Positions 6,809 through 14,950 of a DNA stretch of 46,823 bases are shown one piece after another (the first letter of the stretch is position 1; every line of letters starts with the position of its first letter). The notes under the pieces were generated by a model, which ran no database searches, was not told the DNA's origin, and was given only the letters and a program-made list of their open reading frames with translations. The position numbers and the translations under genes are program-made. Source of the DNA: Lutibacter sp. (lineage in GTDB: Bacteria > Bacteroidota > Bacteroidia > Flavobacteriales > Flavobacteriaceae); assembly GCA_027449025.1 (NCBI GenBank), contig DAIDMK010000021.1:1-46823 (forward strand), read 5' to 3'.

Positions 6809-8590
6809 ATGTCTATAAAAATTACACGTTTATTCGATTTTGCCTATTACCAACTTGATAAATACAAGTTAGAAAAGGCATTTATTACCAAGTATGATGG
6901 AAAGTGGGAATCTATTTCCTCGCAAGAATTCATTAATAGAGCCAATACAGTAAGTAGAGGTTTATTAAAACTTGGTGTTAAACCTGGAGATAAAATTGCT
7001 GTATTATCAAGTACTAACAGAACAGAGTGGAATATTTTGGATGTTGCCGTAATGCAAATTGGTGCAATTAATATACCGATGTATCCAACTATTTCAAAAG
7101 AAGATTACGAATATATTTTTAATCATGCCGAAGTTAATTTGTGTTTTTTGTCTGATACTGAGTTGTTTGTAAAAGCTAACGATGTAAAAATGAATGTACC
7201 TTCTTTAAAAGAAATTTATTCTTTTGATAAAATTGAAGGTTGTAAAAACTGGGAGGAAGTATTTGAATTAGGAAGTGATACCGCAAATCAAAATGAGGTA
7301 GATCGTTTAAAAGATGCTGTTAAATCCACTGATTTGGCTACAATAATTTATACTTCAGGCACTACCGGTAAGCCTAAAGGGGTTATGCTTTCACATAATA
7401 ACGTTGTTTCAAATGTTTTAGACAGTTATCCTCGCTTACCCTTAGCAACTGGAGCAATGAGTGTATTAAGTTTTTTACCTGTATGTCATATATTCGAAAG
7501 AATGCTTCATTACTTATATGTTTATGCAGGTATTTCAGTTTATTTTGCTGAAGCAATTGACAAAGTTGCTGATAATTTAAAAGAAGTAAAACCATCATTA
7601 ATGTCGGTTGTACCTCGTTTGCTTGAAAAAGTATATGACAGTATTATAAATAAAGGAACTGATTTAACCGGAATTAAAAAAATGTTGTTCTTTTGGGCTG
7701 TAGATCTAGGTTTGCAATATGAACCATACGGACAAAATGGTTGGTGGTACGAAAGGAAATTGGCATTGGCCAACAAGCTTATTTTTAGCAAATGGCGCGA
7801 AGCTTTAGGCGGAAATTTAACTACAATGGTATCTGGCTCTGCACCATTGCAACCTCGTTTAGCAAGAATTTTTACAGCTGCTAAAATGAATATTATGGAA
7901 GGTTATGGATTAACAGAAACTTCGCCTGTTGTTTCGGTTAATATGTATGAAGACAAGAATTTAAGATTTGGAACTGTTGGAAAACCAATTGCCAATGTTG
8001 AAGTTAAAATAGCAGAAGACGGTGAAATTTTGATAAAAGGACCAAACGTGATGATGGGATATTATAAGGATCCTGAAAAAACTGCTGAAGTTATGACTGA
8101 AGGATTCTTTCACACTGGTGATAAAGGTGAAATTGATGCTGACGGATTTTTGAAGATTACAGGACGTAAAAAAGAGATTTTCAAAACTTCTGGAGGGAAA
8201 TATGTAGTTCCTGCATTGCTTGAAAATCAGATGAAACAATCTCGTTTTATTGAGCAAATATTAGTTATTGGTGAGGGACAAAAAATGCCTGCGGCTATTG
8301 TTCAACCTAATTTTGAGTTTTTACGTGAATGGGCAAAACGAAAAGGCGAACCTGTTTTAGAAAGCAATGTTGATTTAATTAAAAATCCACGTATTATTAA
8401 ACGTATTCAAAAAGAAATTAATAGAGGAAACAAAAATTTTGCTAAATGGGAGACCATTAAGTTATTTGAACTTACTCCTGATGTTTGGGGAATAGACAAT
8501 GGCTTATTGACGCCAACAATGAAACCTAAGCGAACTGAAATTTTAGCAAAATATAAAGATTTGTATAATAAAATATACGAGCTTTCATAG
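6809..8590 (+). CDS. fadD: long-chain fatty-acid--CoA ligase
   Basis: This 593-residue protein is an AMP-forming acyl-CoA synthetase of the ANL superfamily. It activates fatty acids with ATP and CoA for beta-oxidation or lipid synthesis. The core AMP-binding signature IIYTSGTTGKPKGVMLSH lies at about residues 177-194. GYGLTETSPV is near 365, and TGDKGEIDADGFLKITGRKK near 436-455 gives the hinge and the Asp that binds ribose. The C-terminal catalytic-Lys region is present. Length and the long insertion between motifs fit the bacterial long-chain (FAA1/FadD15-like) branch, common in Bacteroidota. A decayed copy of its 5' end lies 360 bases upstream. The gene ends at a clear terminator. Confidence 0.93.
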   Translation: MSIKITRLFDFAYYQLDKYKLEKAFITKYDGKWESISSQEFINRANTVSRGLLKLGVKPGDKIAVLSSTNRTEWNILDVAVMQIGAINIPMYPTISKEDYEYIFNHAEVNLCFLSDTELFVKANDVKMNVPSLKEIYSFDKIEGCKNWEEVFELGSDTANQNEVDRLKDAVKSTDLATIIYTSGTTGKPKGVMLSHNNVVSNVLDSYPRLPLATGAMSVLSFLPVCHIFERMLHYLYVYAGISVYFAEAIDKVADNLKEVKPSLMSVVPRLLEKVYDSIINKGTDLTGIKKMLFFWAVDLGLQYEPYGQNGWWYERKLALANKLIFSKWREALGGNLTTMVSGSAPLQPRLARIFTAAKMNIMEGYGLTETSPVVSVNMYEDKNLRFGTVGKPIANVEVKIAEDGEILIKGPNVMMGYYKDPEKTAEVMTEGFFHTGDKGEIDADGFLKITGRKKEIFKTSGGKYVVPALLENQMKQSRFIEQILVIGEGQKMPAAIVQPNFEFLREWAKRKGEPVLESNVDLIKNPRIIKRIQKEINRGNKNFAKWETIKLFELTPDVWGIDNGLLTPTMKPKRTEILAKYKDLYNKIYELS

Positions 8591-8617
8591 CGGGAAGTAA
8601 GTATTCAAAAGCAAATG

Positions 8618-8651
8618 TAAGGTATTGGGCGCTCATTGTTCCAATACCTTA
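8618..8651 (+). terminator. terminator of the acyl-CoA synthetase gene
   Basis: A perfect 11-bp stem TAAGGTATTGG/CCAATACCTTA with a 12-nt loop is followed by TATTTTAT, 28 bases after the stop codon of the synthetase gene. Confidence 0.75.
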
Positions 8652-8723
8652 TATTTTATGACAATATCAGGCACTAGGCTTCGAATTCTTTTTTTTAAAC
8701 TTTTTATGCTTCAATCTTTTTTA

Positions 8724-8731
8724 TATTTTTG
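8724..8731 (+). promoter_or_regulatory. putative -7 promoter element for dnaX
   Basis: TATTTTTG matches the Bacteroidota -7 consensus TAnnTTTG and is followed by CACAAC. It lies 27 bases before the dnaX ATG. No good -33 TTG is seen at the expected spacing, so the call rests on one element. Confidence 0.4.
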
Positions 8732-8758
8732 CACAACAACCTAATTTAATTAAATTAA

Positions 8759-10471
8759 ATGGAACATTTTATAGTATCTGCCCGTAAATACAGACCGCAA
8801 ACTTTTGAGGACGTGATTGGGCAACAAGCCATTACAAACACGCTTGAAAATGCTATAAAAAATAACCATTTGGCTCAGGCATTGTTGTTTACGGGGCCAA
8901 GAGGTGTTGGTAAAACTACCTGTGCACGAATTTTGGCAAAAAAAATAAATCAGGCTAGTGGTGAATACCTTGATGAAGATTTTGCTTTTAACATTTTTGA
9001 ATTGGATGCCGCTTCAAACAATTCGGTTGATGATATTCGGAATTTAAACGACCAGGTTCGAATTCCGCCCCAAACAGGAAAATACAAGGTGTATATTATT
9101 GATGAGGTTCACATGCTTTCATCTGCCGCATTTAATGCATTTTTAAAAACCTTGGAGGAACCGCCTGCACACGCTATTTTTATTTTGGCGACCACCGAGA
9201 AACACAAAATAATACCAACCATACTTTCACGTTGTCAGATATTTGATTTTAAGCGAATAGGTGTTTTAGACACAAAAAAATATTTAGAAAAAATAGCCGT
9301 TCAGGAGCATATTGAGGCAGAAGATGATGCTTTGCATATTATCGCCCAAAAAGCAGATGGTGCTTTGCGTGATGCGCTTTCCATTTTTGATCGTGTGGTA
9401 AGTTTTTCGGGGAAGGAATTGACTCGAAAAGCAGTTACGGAAAACTTAAATGTGCTGGATTACGATGAATATTTTAAAACAACCGATTTGTTGCTTGAAA
9501 ATAAGATTCCGGAAGTCTTGGTTCATTTTAATTCTATCTTATCCAAAGGTTTTGACGGAAATCATTTTATTACTGGATTGGCTTCTCATTTTAGGGATTT
9601 GTTGGTGAGTAAAGATAAAATTACTGTTGATTTGTTGGAAGTTGGCGACAATGCCAAAAAGAAATATCTTAGTCAGGCCGAAAAATGTGATCTGCAATTT
9701 TTATTACAGGGAATCGAACTGGCAAACGATTGTGATTTAAAATACAAAAGCAGTAAAAATCAGCGGTTACTGGTTGAACTTGCCTTAATGCAACTGGCCT
9801 CTGTCACTTATGACAGAGAAAAAAAAAACAATAAACCCTATATAATTTCGGCCGTAGTTTTTAGATCAAAAATCACGAAAAAGAGCAGTGCCAAGTTTGT
9901 AAAAGAAGAAATTAAAATTGCTGCCAAACAGGAAGTTCCTGAAATAAAATACAAGCAAAAAATTATTGAAACGCCGGCTTTTGATAGTATAAAAGCCGAA
10001 TTAAAAAATACCGGGCGAAGACAGTCTGCTCTTTCCTTAAAAAGTTTAGAGCGCAAAACAGAAATTGCAAAAATTGAAGTCGATTTTGAAGAAGTTGACG
10101 GATTGCCGGCAGATGATTTTTCGGAAGGCAAATTATTGAAACTTTGGGAAGCCTATAGCAATTTATTGATGGAGGATGGCAAAAAGAGTGTGGCATCTAT
10201 TATGAATTCCAATGTGCCGCGTTTAGAAAATGGAATGGTTCATTTTCAGCTTCCGAATGCCATGATGAAAGACCAGCTTGATCGCGCTAAGTCTCCTTTG
10301 TTAAAGTATTTGCGTGAAAAATTAAACAATTTTAAACTTGATATTATTGTTGATGTTAATGAAGAAGAAACTAAGAAATACGCATACACGCCTGATGAAA
10401 AATATCAGAAATTAAAAGAAAAGAATAATGCGATTGAATTGCTGAAGAAAACTTTTGATTTGGATATTTAA
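8759..10471 (+). CDS. dnaX: DNA polymerase III subunit gamma/tau
   Basis: This 570-residue protein is the clamp-loader ATPase that opens the sliding clamp and tethers polymerase cores. Residues 1-350 are the AAA+ part: RKYRPQTFEDVIGQ at 9-22, Walker A GPRGVGKTT near 46-54, Walker B DEVHML near 115-120, and the SRC arginine-finger motif near 157-159. The four-cysteine zinc module found in E. coli DnaX, between Walker A and the ELDAASN motif, is absent; this appears usual in flavobacteria. The C-terminal half is the tau-specific region, Lys/Glu-rich and then folded. Ten consecutive A's at 9819-9828 sit exactly at the junction (see that entry). Confidence 0.95.
   Translation: MEHFIVSARKYRPQTFEDVIGQQAITNTLENAIKNNHLAQALLFTGPRGVGKTTCARILAKKINQASGEYLDEDFAFNIFELDAASNNSVDDIRNLNDQVRIPPQTGKYKVYIIDEVHMLSSAAFNAFLKTLEEPPAHAIFILATTEKHKIIPTILSRCQIFDFKRIGVLDTKKYLEKIAVQEHIEAEDDALHIIAQKADGALRDALSIFDRVVSFSGKELTRKAVTENLNVLDYDEYFKTTDLLLENKIPEVLVHFNSILSKGFDGNHFITGLASHFRDLLVSKDKITVDLLEVGDNAKKKYLSQAEKCDLQFLLQGIELANDCDLKYKSSKNQRLLVELALMQLASVTYDREKKNNKPYIISAVVFRSKITKKSSAKFVKEEIKIAAKQEVPEIKYKQKIIETPAFDSIKAELKNTGRRQSALSLKSLERKTEIAKIEVDFEEVDGLPADDFSEGKLLKLWEAYSNLLMEDGKKSVASIMNSNVPRLENGMVHFQLPNAMMKDQLDRAKSPLLKYLREKLNNFKLDIIVDVNEEETKKYAYTPDEKYQKLKEKNNAIELLKKTFDLDI
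9819..9828 (+). other. A10 tract in dnaX, candidate slippage site for a gamma form
   Basis: Ten A's span codons 354-357 (E-K-K-N). If the message gains one A, or the ribosome shifts by -1, translation continues as K-K-K-Q and stops, giving a product of 358 residues. If one A is lost it reads K-K-T-I-N-P-I and stops at residue 361. Both shifted frames thus end at once, right after the AAA+ and collar domains. In E. coli ribosomal shifting, and in Thermus transcriptional slippage on an A9 run, make gamma at the comparable place. Whether it happens here is inference. Confidence 0.5.
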
Positions 10472-10485
10472 AAAAGTAAATTTTA

Positions 10486-10570
10486 GATTTACGATTAACG
10501 GTTGACGATTTCTATCTGACAGCATGTCAACAATTTAATTCTAAAATCAAAAATTCGTAAATCGTAAATC
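10486..10570. repeat. inverted repeat after dnaX
   Basis: GATTTACGATT (10486-10496) is exactly complementary to AATCGTAAATC (10560-10570). The 63 bases between are AT-rich and hold further copies of ACGATT-like words. It adjoins the GC-rich element at 10576 and resembles low-complexity intergenic repeats of flavobacteria. Confidence 0.5.
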
Positions 10571-10575
10571 AATTT

Positions 10576-10664
10576 GCGTTAGGGATTAAAGCGGAAAGCC
10601 CGCAGTCGCGCTTTTGGGCGCGCGAGGACTTGCAGCGGAAAGCCCGACCCGCAGGGGAACGCCC
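10576..10664. repeat. GC-rich structured intergenic element, copy 1
   Basis: This 89-base block is far richer in G+C than its surroundings. Its ends GCGTT (10576-10580) and AACGC (10658-10662) pair. It contains two copies of GCGGAAAGCCCG and an inner hairpin built on GCGCGC. From memory, elements starting GCGTTAGGGAT and ending CCCGACCC...GGGAACGC are scattered in many flavobacterial genomes. It could be a mobile REP-like element or a structured RNA. A degenerate second copy is at 36139-36240. Confidence 0.65.
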
Positions 10665-10724
10665 ATCTAAAAGTCGGGCAGATCCATATAAAATCCATAT
10701 ATTTAACCATAAATTTGATGCCTT

Positions 10725-11306
10725 ATGTTAGGTTTGAAACTTCCTACCGACCCTCGTTGGGTGAACATTGCCGAAAAAAATATCGATGAAATATTGATAG
10801 ATCACGCACATTGCGAGCTGAAAGCGGCTTCAACGGCAAACTCTTTGATTATGAGTTTTCCGGAATATTCTGATATGGTGACGGAAATGGTTGCCTTGGT
10901 GAAAGAAGAAATGAGCCATTTTAAAATGGTGCACGAACGCCTTTTAAACAGAAATATTAAATTGGGACACGACCGAAAAGATGTTTATGTGAATAATTTG
11001 CTGAAATTTTTTCCGAAAGGAGGCAGTAGAACGATGCAATTGGTGCACAGATTGTTATATGCTGCCTTGATTGAGGCCAGAAGCTGCGAGCGATTTAGGT
11101 TGCTTTCTGAAAATATAAAGGATCAGGAACTGGCAAAATTTTATCGCGATTTAATGGCGTCTGAAGCAAATCATTATACCTTGTTTTTAGGTTTTGCCCG
11201 GAAATATGGCGAGCGAGAAGATGTGGATAAAAAATGGAACGATTTATTGGAATTTGAAGCTGAGTTGATGAAAGATTTGGGGACACAGGAAACGATTCAT
11301 GGCTAA
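10725..11306 (+). CDS. miaE: tRNA-(ms2io6A) hydroxylase
   Basis: This 193-residue protein fits the MiaE family: non-haem di-iron monooxygenases that hydroxylate the isopentenyl group of modified A37 in tRNAs reading UNN codons. A ferritin-like four-helix fold is suggested by the iron ligand motifs: E in IDHAHCELKAA near residue 32, EEMSHFKMVHE near 62-72, an E in AALIEARSCERF near 113, and EANHY near 148. The family hallmark start GLKLPTDPRWVN is present. Length is usual. It stands alone between the repeat block after dnaX and the his promoter. Confidence 0.9.
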   Translation: MLGLKLPTDPRWVNIAEKNIDEILIDHAHCELKAASTANSLIMSFPEYSDMVTEMVALVKEEMSHFKMVHERLLNRNIKLGHDRKDVYVNNLLKFFPKGGSRTMQLVHRLLYAALIEARSCERFRLLSENIKDQELAKFYRDLMASEANHYTLFLGFARKYGEREDVDKKWNDLLEFEAELMKDLGTQETIHG

Positions 11307-11454
11307 ATCTTAATGAACAATTAAAAATTAATAGTTTAAAAATTCGCCTAAAATATTGAAACATTTCAACGATTAAATGATTCAACGGTTCCGCCTAAAA
11401 AGTATTAATTATTTAACAAAATGTTGAAGTTTGTAAATATTTTTAAAAATATGG

Positions 11455-11483
11455 TTTGTGTATTAAACATTTTTCTATATTTG
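11455..11483 (+). promoter_or_regulatory. promoter of the his operon
   Basis: A -33 element TTTG (11455-11458) and a -7 element TATATTTG (11476-11483), 17 bases apart, match the Bacteroidota RpoD consensus well. Transcription would start near 11490, giving a leader that contains the His-rich peptide at 11506 and the attenuator at 11596. Confidence 0.7.
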
Positions 11484-11505
11484 CCAAACAATAACAAAGA
11501 TAAAA

Positions 11506-11562
11506 ATGAACTTTACACAAAACCATCATCATCATTTTCATAGTCACACTCAGGTGAGTTGA
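11506..11562 (+). CDS. hisL: his operon leader peptide
   Basis: This 18-codon ORF reads MNFTQNHHHHFHSHTQVS and stops at TGA 11560. Six of 18 codons are His, four in a row. It sits between the promoter and a strong terminator hairpin, just upstream of hisG. That is the classic layout of transcription attenuation: when charged His-tRNA is scarce the ribosome stalls at the His run and the terminator does not form. A 9-bp inverted repeat (TTTACACAA at 11512-11520, TTGTGTAAA at 11570-11578) flanks the His codons and is the likely switch stem. I could not work out the complete antiterminator pairing. Confidence 0.88.
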   Translation: MNFTQNHHHHFHSHTQVS

Positions 11563-11595
11563 AAATGTATTGTGTAAAAATTAAACATATATTTA

Positions 11596-11627
11596 AAACC
11601 CGTTTGAGTTTATCAGGCGGGTTTTTT
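11596..11627 (+). terminator. his attenuator terminator
   Basis: The stem AAACCCGTTTGA/TCAGGCGGGTTT is 12 bp with two G-T pairs and loop GTTTA, followed by more T's, giving a six-T run at 11622-11627. It ends 46 bases before the hisG ATG, so transcription stopping here would silence the whole his operon. It acts with the leader peptide at 11506. Confidence 0.85.
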
Positions 11628-11673
11628 CGTTAAAAACCATTTGATTTACTCAAACACAGCAACAAAAATTAAA

Positions 11674-12531
11674 ATGAGTAAATTAAAAATCGCAGTTCAG
11701 AAAGCAGGTAGGTTAAATGAAGATTCGCTTCAATTGTTAAAAGATTGTGGTATTTCCATTGATAATGGAAAAGACCAACTAAAAGCATCCGCAAGTAATT
11801 TTCCTTTAGAAGTTTTATATTTGAGAAATGGTGATATTCCTCAATACTTAAAAGATGGCGTGGTTGATGTGGCCATTATTGGCGACAATGTGTTGATAGA
11901 AAAAGGTAATGGAATTACCGTTATTGAAAAGCTCGGATTTTCTAAATGCCGTGTTTCTTTAGCCGTTCCCAAAGGAAAAAATTATAAAAATATCAACGAT
12001 TTGGAAGGAATGCGTATTGCTACCTCTTATCCGAATACCCTAAAGGAATATTTTAAAAAATTTAATTTAACACCTGATATCCATATTATTAGCGGCTCTG
12101 TGGAAATTGCACCAAGCATTGGTTTGGCCGATGCCATTTGCGATATTGTTTCAAGCGGAAGTACTTTGTTTAAAAATAATTTAAAGGAAGTTGAAGTGAT
12201 GCTAAACAGTGAAGCTGTTTTGGCTGTTTCACCAACAATATCACCTGAAAGTCAGTTGGTATTGGACAAACTTCAGTTTCGGATACAAGCTGTGTTAAAG
12301 GCAAGAAAATCCAGGTATATTCTAATGAATGCGCCTAATGATAAAATTGCGGAAATCATAAAAATATTACCAGGAATGCGGAGTCCGACCGTTTTACCTT
12401 TGGCAGAAGCAGGTTGGAGTTCCATTCATACCGTAATTGAAAAAGACACTTTTTGGGAGGTAATTGACGAACTAAAACAATTGGGTGCTGAAGGCTTGTT
12501 GGTGGTTCCTATTGAAAAAATGGTGGTATAA
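11674..12531 (+). CDS. hisG: ATP phosphoribosyltransferase (long form)
   Basis: This 285-residue enzyme makes phosphoribosyl-ATP from ATP and PRPP, the first and feedback-controlled step of histidine synthesis. It starts with the typical KIAVQKAGRLNEDSLQLL. The PRPP-binding region is ADAICDIVSSGSTL near residues 151-164. The C-terminal ACT-like domain (from about 210, with GMRSPTVLPL and a VIEKD segment) marks the long, self-sufficient HisG that needs no HisZ. The ATG at 11674 is preferred to an in-frame TTG at 11641, which lies too close to the attenuator and would add 11 unusual residues. Confidence 0.95.
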   Translation: MSKLKIAVQKAGRLNEDSLQLLKDCGISIDNGKDQLKASASNFPLEVLYLRNGDIPQYLKDGVVDVAIIGDNVLIEKGNGITVIEKLGFSKCRVSLAVPKGKNYKNINDLEGMRIATSYPNTLKEYFKKFNLTPDIHIISGSVEIAPSIGLADAICDIVSSGSTLFKNNLKEVEVMLNSEAVLAVSPTISPESQLVLDKLQFRIQAVLKARKSRYILMNAPNDKIAEIIKILPGMRSPTVLPLAEAGWSSIHTVIEKDTFWEVIDELKQLGAEGLLVVPIEKMVV

Positions 12532-12610
12532 ATTAGTTATAAGTGTTAAGTTGTAAGTTTTTAAAATAAATAACACAATTGAGCAATTTAACGATTAAAC
12601 ATGATATAAA

Positions 12611-13903
12611 ATGAATAAAATTATAAATCCAGCAAAAAGTGAATGGTTAACTTTGTTGCAAAGGCCAACACAAACCATTGAAGCAATTGAAACTACAGTA
12701 ACTTCCATTTTTGATGATGTAAAACGAAATGGAGATGATGGTATTAAACGATATACGTCTATTTTTGATGGTGTTTCGCCTGAAGATTTATGCGTTTCTT
12801 TCAAAGAAATTGAGGCAGCAGAAAAGGCTTTGTCTGCTGAACTGAAAGAGGCGATTAAACAGGCAAAAAAGGCGATAGAAAAATTTCATTTGGCACAAAA
12901 AACCGGTAAAATTTTTGTAGAAACTGTTGAAGGGGTTGAATGTTGGCAAGAAAAAAGGGCCATTCAGAAAGTAGGTTTATACATTCCTGGAGGAACTGCA
13001 CCGTTATTTTCATCGGTTTTAATGTTGGCAATTCCAGCACAAATTGCAGGATGTAAAGAGGTTGTTTTGTGTTCGCCTCCCAATAAAAAGGGGGAAATTA
13101 ATCCGGCTATTCTTTACGCGGCACAACTTTGCGGCATTACAAAAGTTTTTAAAGTGGGCGGAATTCAGGCTATTGCCGGTCTCACTTTTGGAACGGAAAC
13201 CATTCCGAAGGTTTATAAAATATTCGGTCCGGGTAACCAATATGTAACCGTTGCAAAACAAATGTCCACCAAATACGGAGTGGCAATTGATATGCCTGCG
13301 GGGCCGAGTGAATTGCTTATTGTAGCCGATGACTCGGCAAATGCGAGTTTTGTAGCTTCTGATTTATTGAGCCAGGCAGAACATGGAACCGACAGTCAGG
13401 TTATTTTGGTATCGACCTCCATGAAAATGCTAAAAGAAGTTGAATTGGAAATTGAAATCCAGCTAGCTTTGTTATCCCGGAAAAAAATTGCGTCAAAAGC
13501 CATAGAAAATTCTAAATTAATTTTTGTGGAAACCAAAGAAATTGCCATGGAAATTATAAATGAATACGGTCCAGAACACTTTATAGTTTGTACTGACGAT
13601 AACGCTTTTTATATGGAAAATGTTGAAAATGCAGGATCTGTTTTTATCGGAAATTATTCGACGGAAAGCGCTGGCGATTATGCTTCAGGAACCAACCATA
13701 CCTTGCCCACAAACGGTTATTCAAAAGCGTATTCGGGCGTGAATTTAGATTCGTTCTTAAAATCGATTACCTTTCAGGAAATTTCAGAAAAAGGCATCGT
13801 GAATATTGGGAAAACCATCGAAATTATGGCAGAAGCAGAAGGATTGACAGCTCACAAAAATGCAGTAACACTGCGATTAAAGGCAATTGAAAATGGAAAA
13901 TAG
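12611..13903 (+). CDS. hisD: histidinol dehydrogenase
   Basis: This 430-residue enzyme carries out the last two steps of histidine synthesis, oxidising L-histidinol to L-histidine with two NAD+. Family signatures are IQKVGLYIPGGTAPLFSS near residues 118-135, the FGPGNQYV motif near 206-213, DMPAGPSELL, and the zinc/catalytic motif SQAEHGTDSQV near 255-265. NEYGPEH near 317-323 and a late AEGLTAHKNAV near 411-421 complete the active site. Length is normal. It overlaps hisC by 11 bases, which suggests translational coupling. Confidence 0.96.
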   Translation: MNKIINPAKSEWLTLLQRPTQTIEAIETTVTSIFDDVKRNGDDGIKRYTSIFDGVSPEDLCVSFKEIEAAEKALSAELKEAIKQAKKAIEKFHLAQKTGKIFVETVEGVECWQEKRAIQKVGLYIPGGTAPLFSSVLMLAIPAQIAGCKEVVLCSPPNKKGEINPAILYAAQLCGITKVFKVGGIQAIAGLTFGTETIPKVYKIFGPGNQYVTVAKQMSTKYGVAIDMPAGPSELLIVADDSANASFVASDLLSQAEHGTDSQVILVSTSMKMLKEVELEIEIQLALLSRKKIASKAIENSKLIFVETKEIAMEIINEYGPEHFIVCTDDNAFYMENVENAGSVFIGNYSTESAGDYASGTNHTLPTNGYSKAYSGVNLDSFLKSITFQEISEKGIVNIGKTIEIMAEAEGLTAHKNAVTLRLKAIENGK

Positions 13904-14939
13904 TTTCGATATAAATAATTTGGTAAGGGAAAATGTGAAGCAAATGAAACCTTATTCTTCGGCAAGAGATGAATTTAAGGAATTAAGTACTAATATGGTA
14001 TTTTTAGATGCAAATGAAAATCCGTTTGAAAATGGAGTAAATCGCTATCCAGATCCACAACAAATTTTAGTGAAAAATGCATTGGCAAAACGAAATGGAG
14101 TTTCTGAATGTCAAATTTTATTGGGAAATGGGAGTGATGAAGTGTTGGATTTATTGTTTCGGACCTTTTGCGAACCAAAAGTTGACAATGTAATTACTTT
14201 GCCGCCAACCTACGGAATGTATGGGGTTTTAGCCAATATCAATGCTGTTGAAAATAGGGAAGTGTTGCTTTCTGACGAGTTTCAGCCACAAATTAAAAAA
14301 ATCATGGAGGCTATTGACGAAAATACCAAAATTATATTTTTGTGTTCACCAAATAACCCAACCGGAAATTCATTTTCTGATGAAAGCGTGGTGTATTTAT
14401 TGCAAAATTTTAAAGGTTTGGTAGTGATTGATGAAGCGTATATTGATTTTTCCAAGAAAGATAGCTGGATAAATGAATTTGATGAATATCCAAATTTGGT
14501 GGTTACCCAAACTTTATCTAAAGCCTATGGAATGGCAGGAATACGGCTGGGAATTTGTTATGCATCTTCAGCAATTATTGCAATTTTAAACAAAATTAAA
14601 GCGCCGTATAACGTAAATGAATTGACCCAGAAGAGGGCATTGGAAAGATTGGCAGATCCAGAAAAAATTATATTTGAAATTAAATCGATTATAGCACAAA
14701 GGGAAACGTTGCTTAAAGTATTGCAGGAGATAAAATTCATTGAAAAGATATACCCAACCGAAGCCAATTTTATTTTGATAAAAGTGGATGATGCCAATAA
14801 ACGTTACAAAGAGTTGATTGCCAAAGGAATTGTAATTCGGAATCGAACTACACAGCCTTTATGCAGTAATTGCCTGCGTTTGACCATCGGAACAGAAATA
14901 GAAAACATGAAATTGATGGAAGCGTTAGCTTCTTTATAA
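13893..14939 (+). CDS. hisC: histidinol-phosphate aminotransferase
   Basis: This 348-residue PLP enzyme (fold type I) transaminates imidazole acetol-phosphate with glutamate. DANENPF near residue 33 and RYPDPQ near 48 start the substrate-binding region. CSPNNPTGN near 151-159 and VIDEAYIDF follow. TLSKAYGMAGIRLG near 207-220 carries the Schiff-base Lys at about 210. The ATG at 13893 overlaps the end of hisD by 11 bases; a TTG two codons upstream is a poorer start. Confidence 0.95.
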   Translation: MENSFDINNLVRENVKQMKPYSSARDEFKELSTNMVFLDANENPFENGVNRYPDPQQILVKNALAKRNGVSECQILLGNGSDEVLDLLFRTFCEPKVDNVITLPPTYGMYGVLANINAVENREVLLSDEFQPQIKKIMEAIDENTKIIFLCSPNNPTGNSFSDESVVYLLQNFKGLVVIDEAYIDFSKKDSWINEFDEYPNLVVTQTLSKAYGMAGIRLGICYASSAIIAILNKIKAPYNVNELTQKRALERLADPEKIIFEIKSIIAQRETLLKVLQEIKFIEKIYPTEANFILIKVDDANKRYKELIAKGIVIRNRTTQPLCSNCLRLTIGTEIENMKLMEALASL

Positions 14940-14950
14940 AAGATTAAAAA

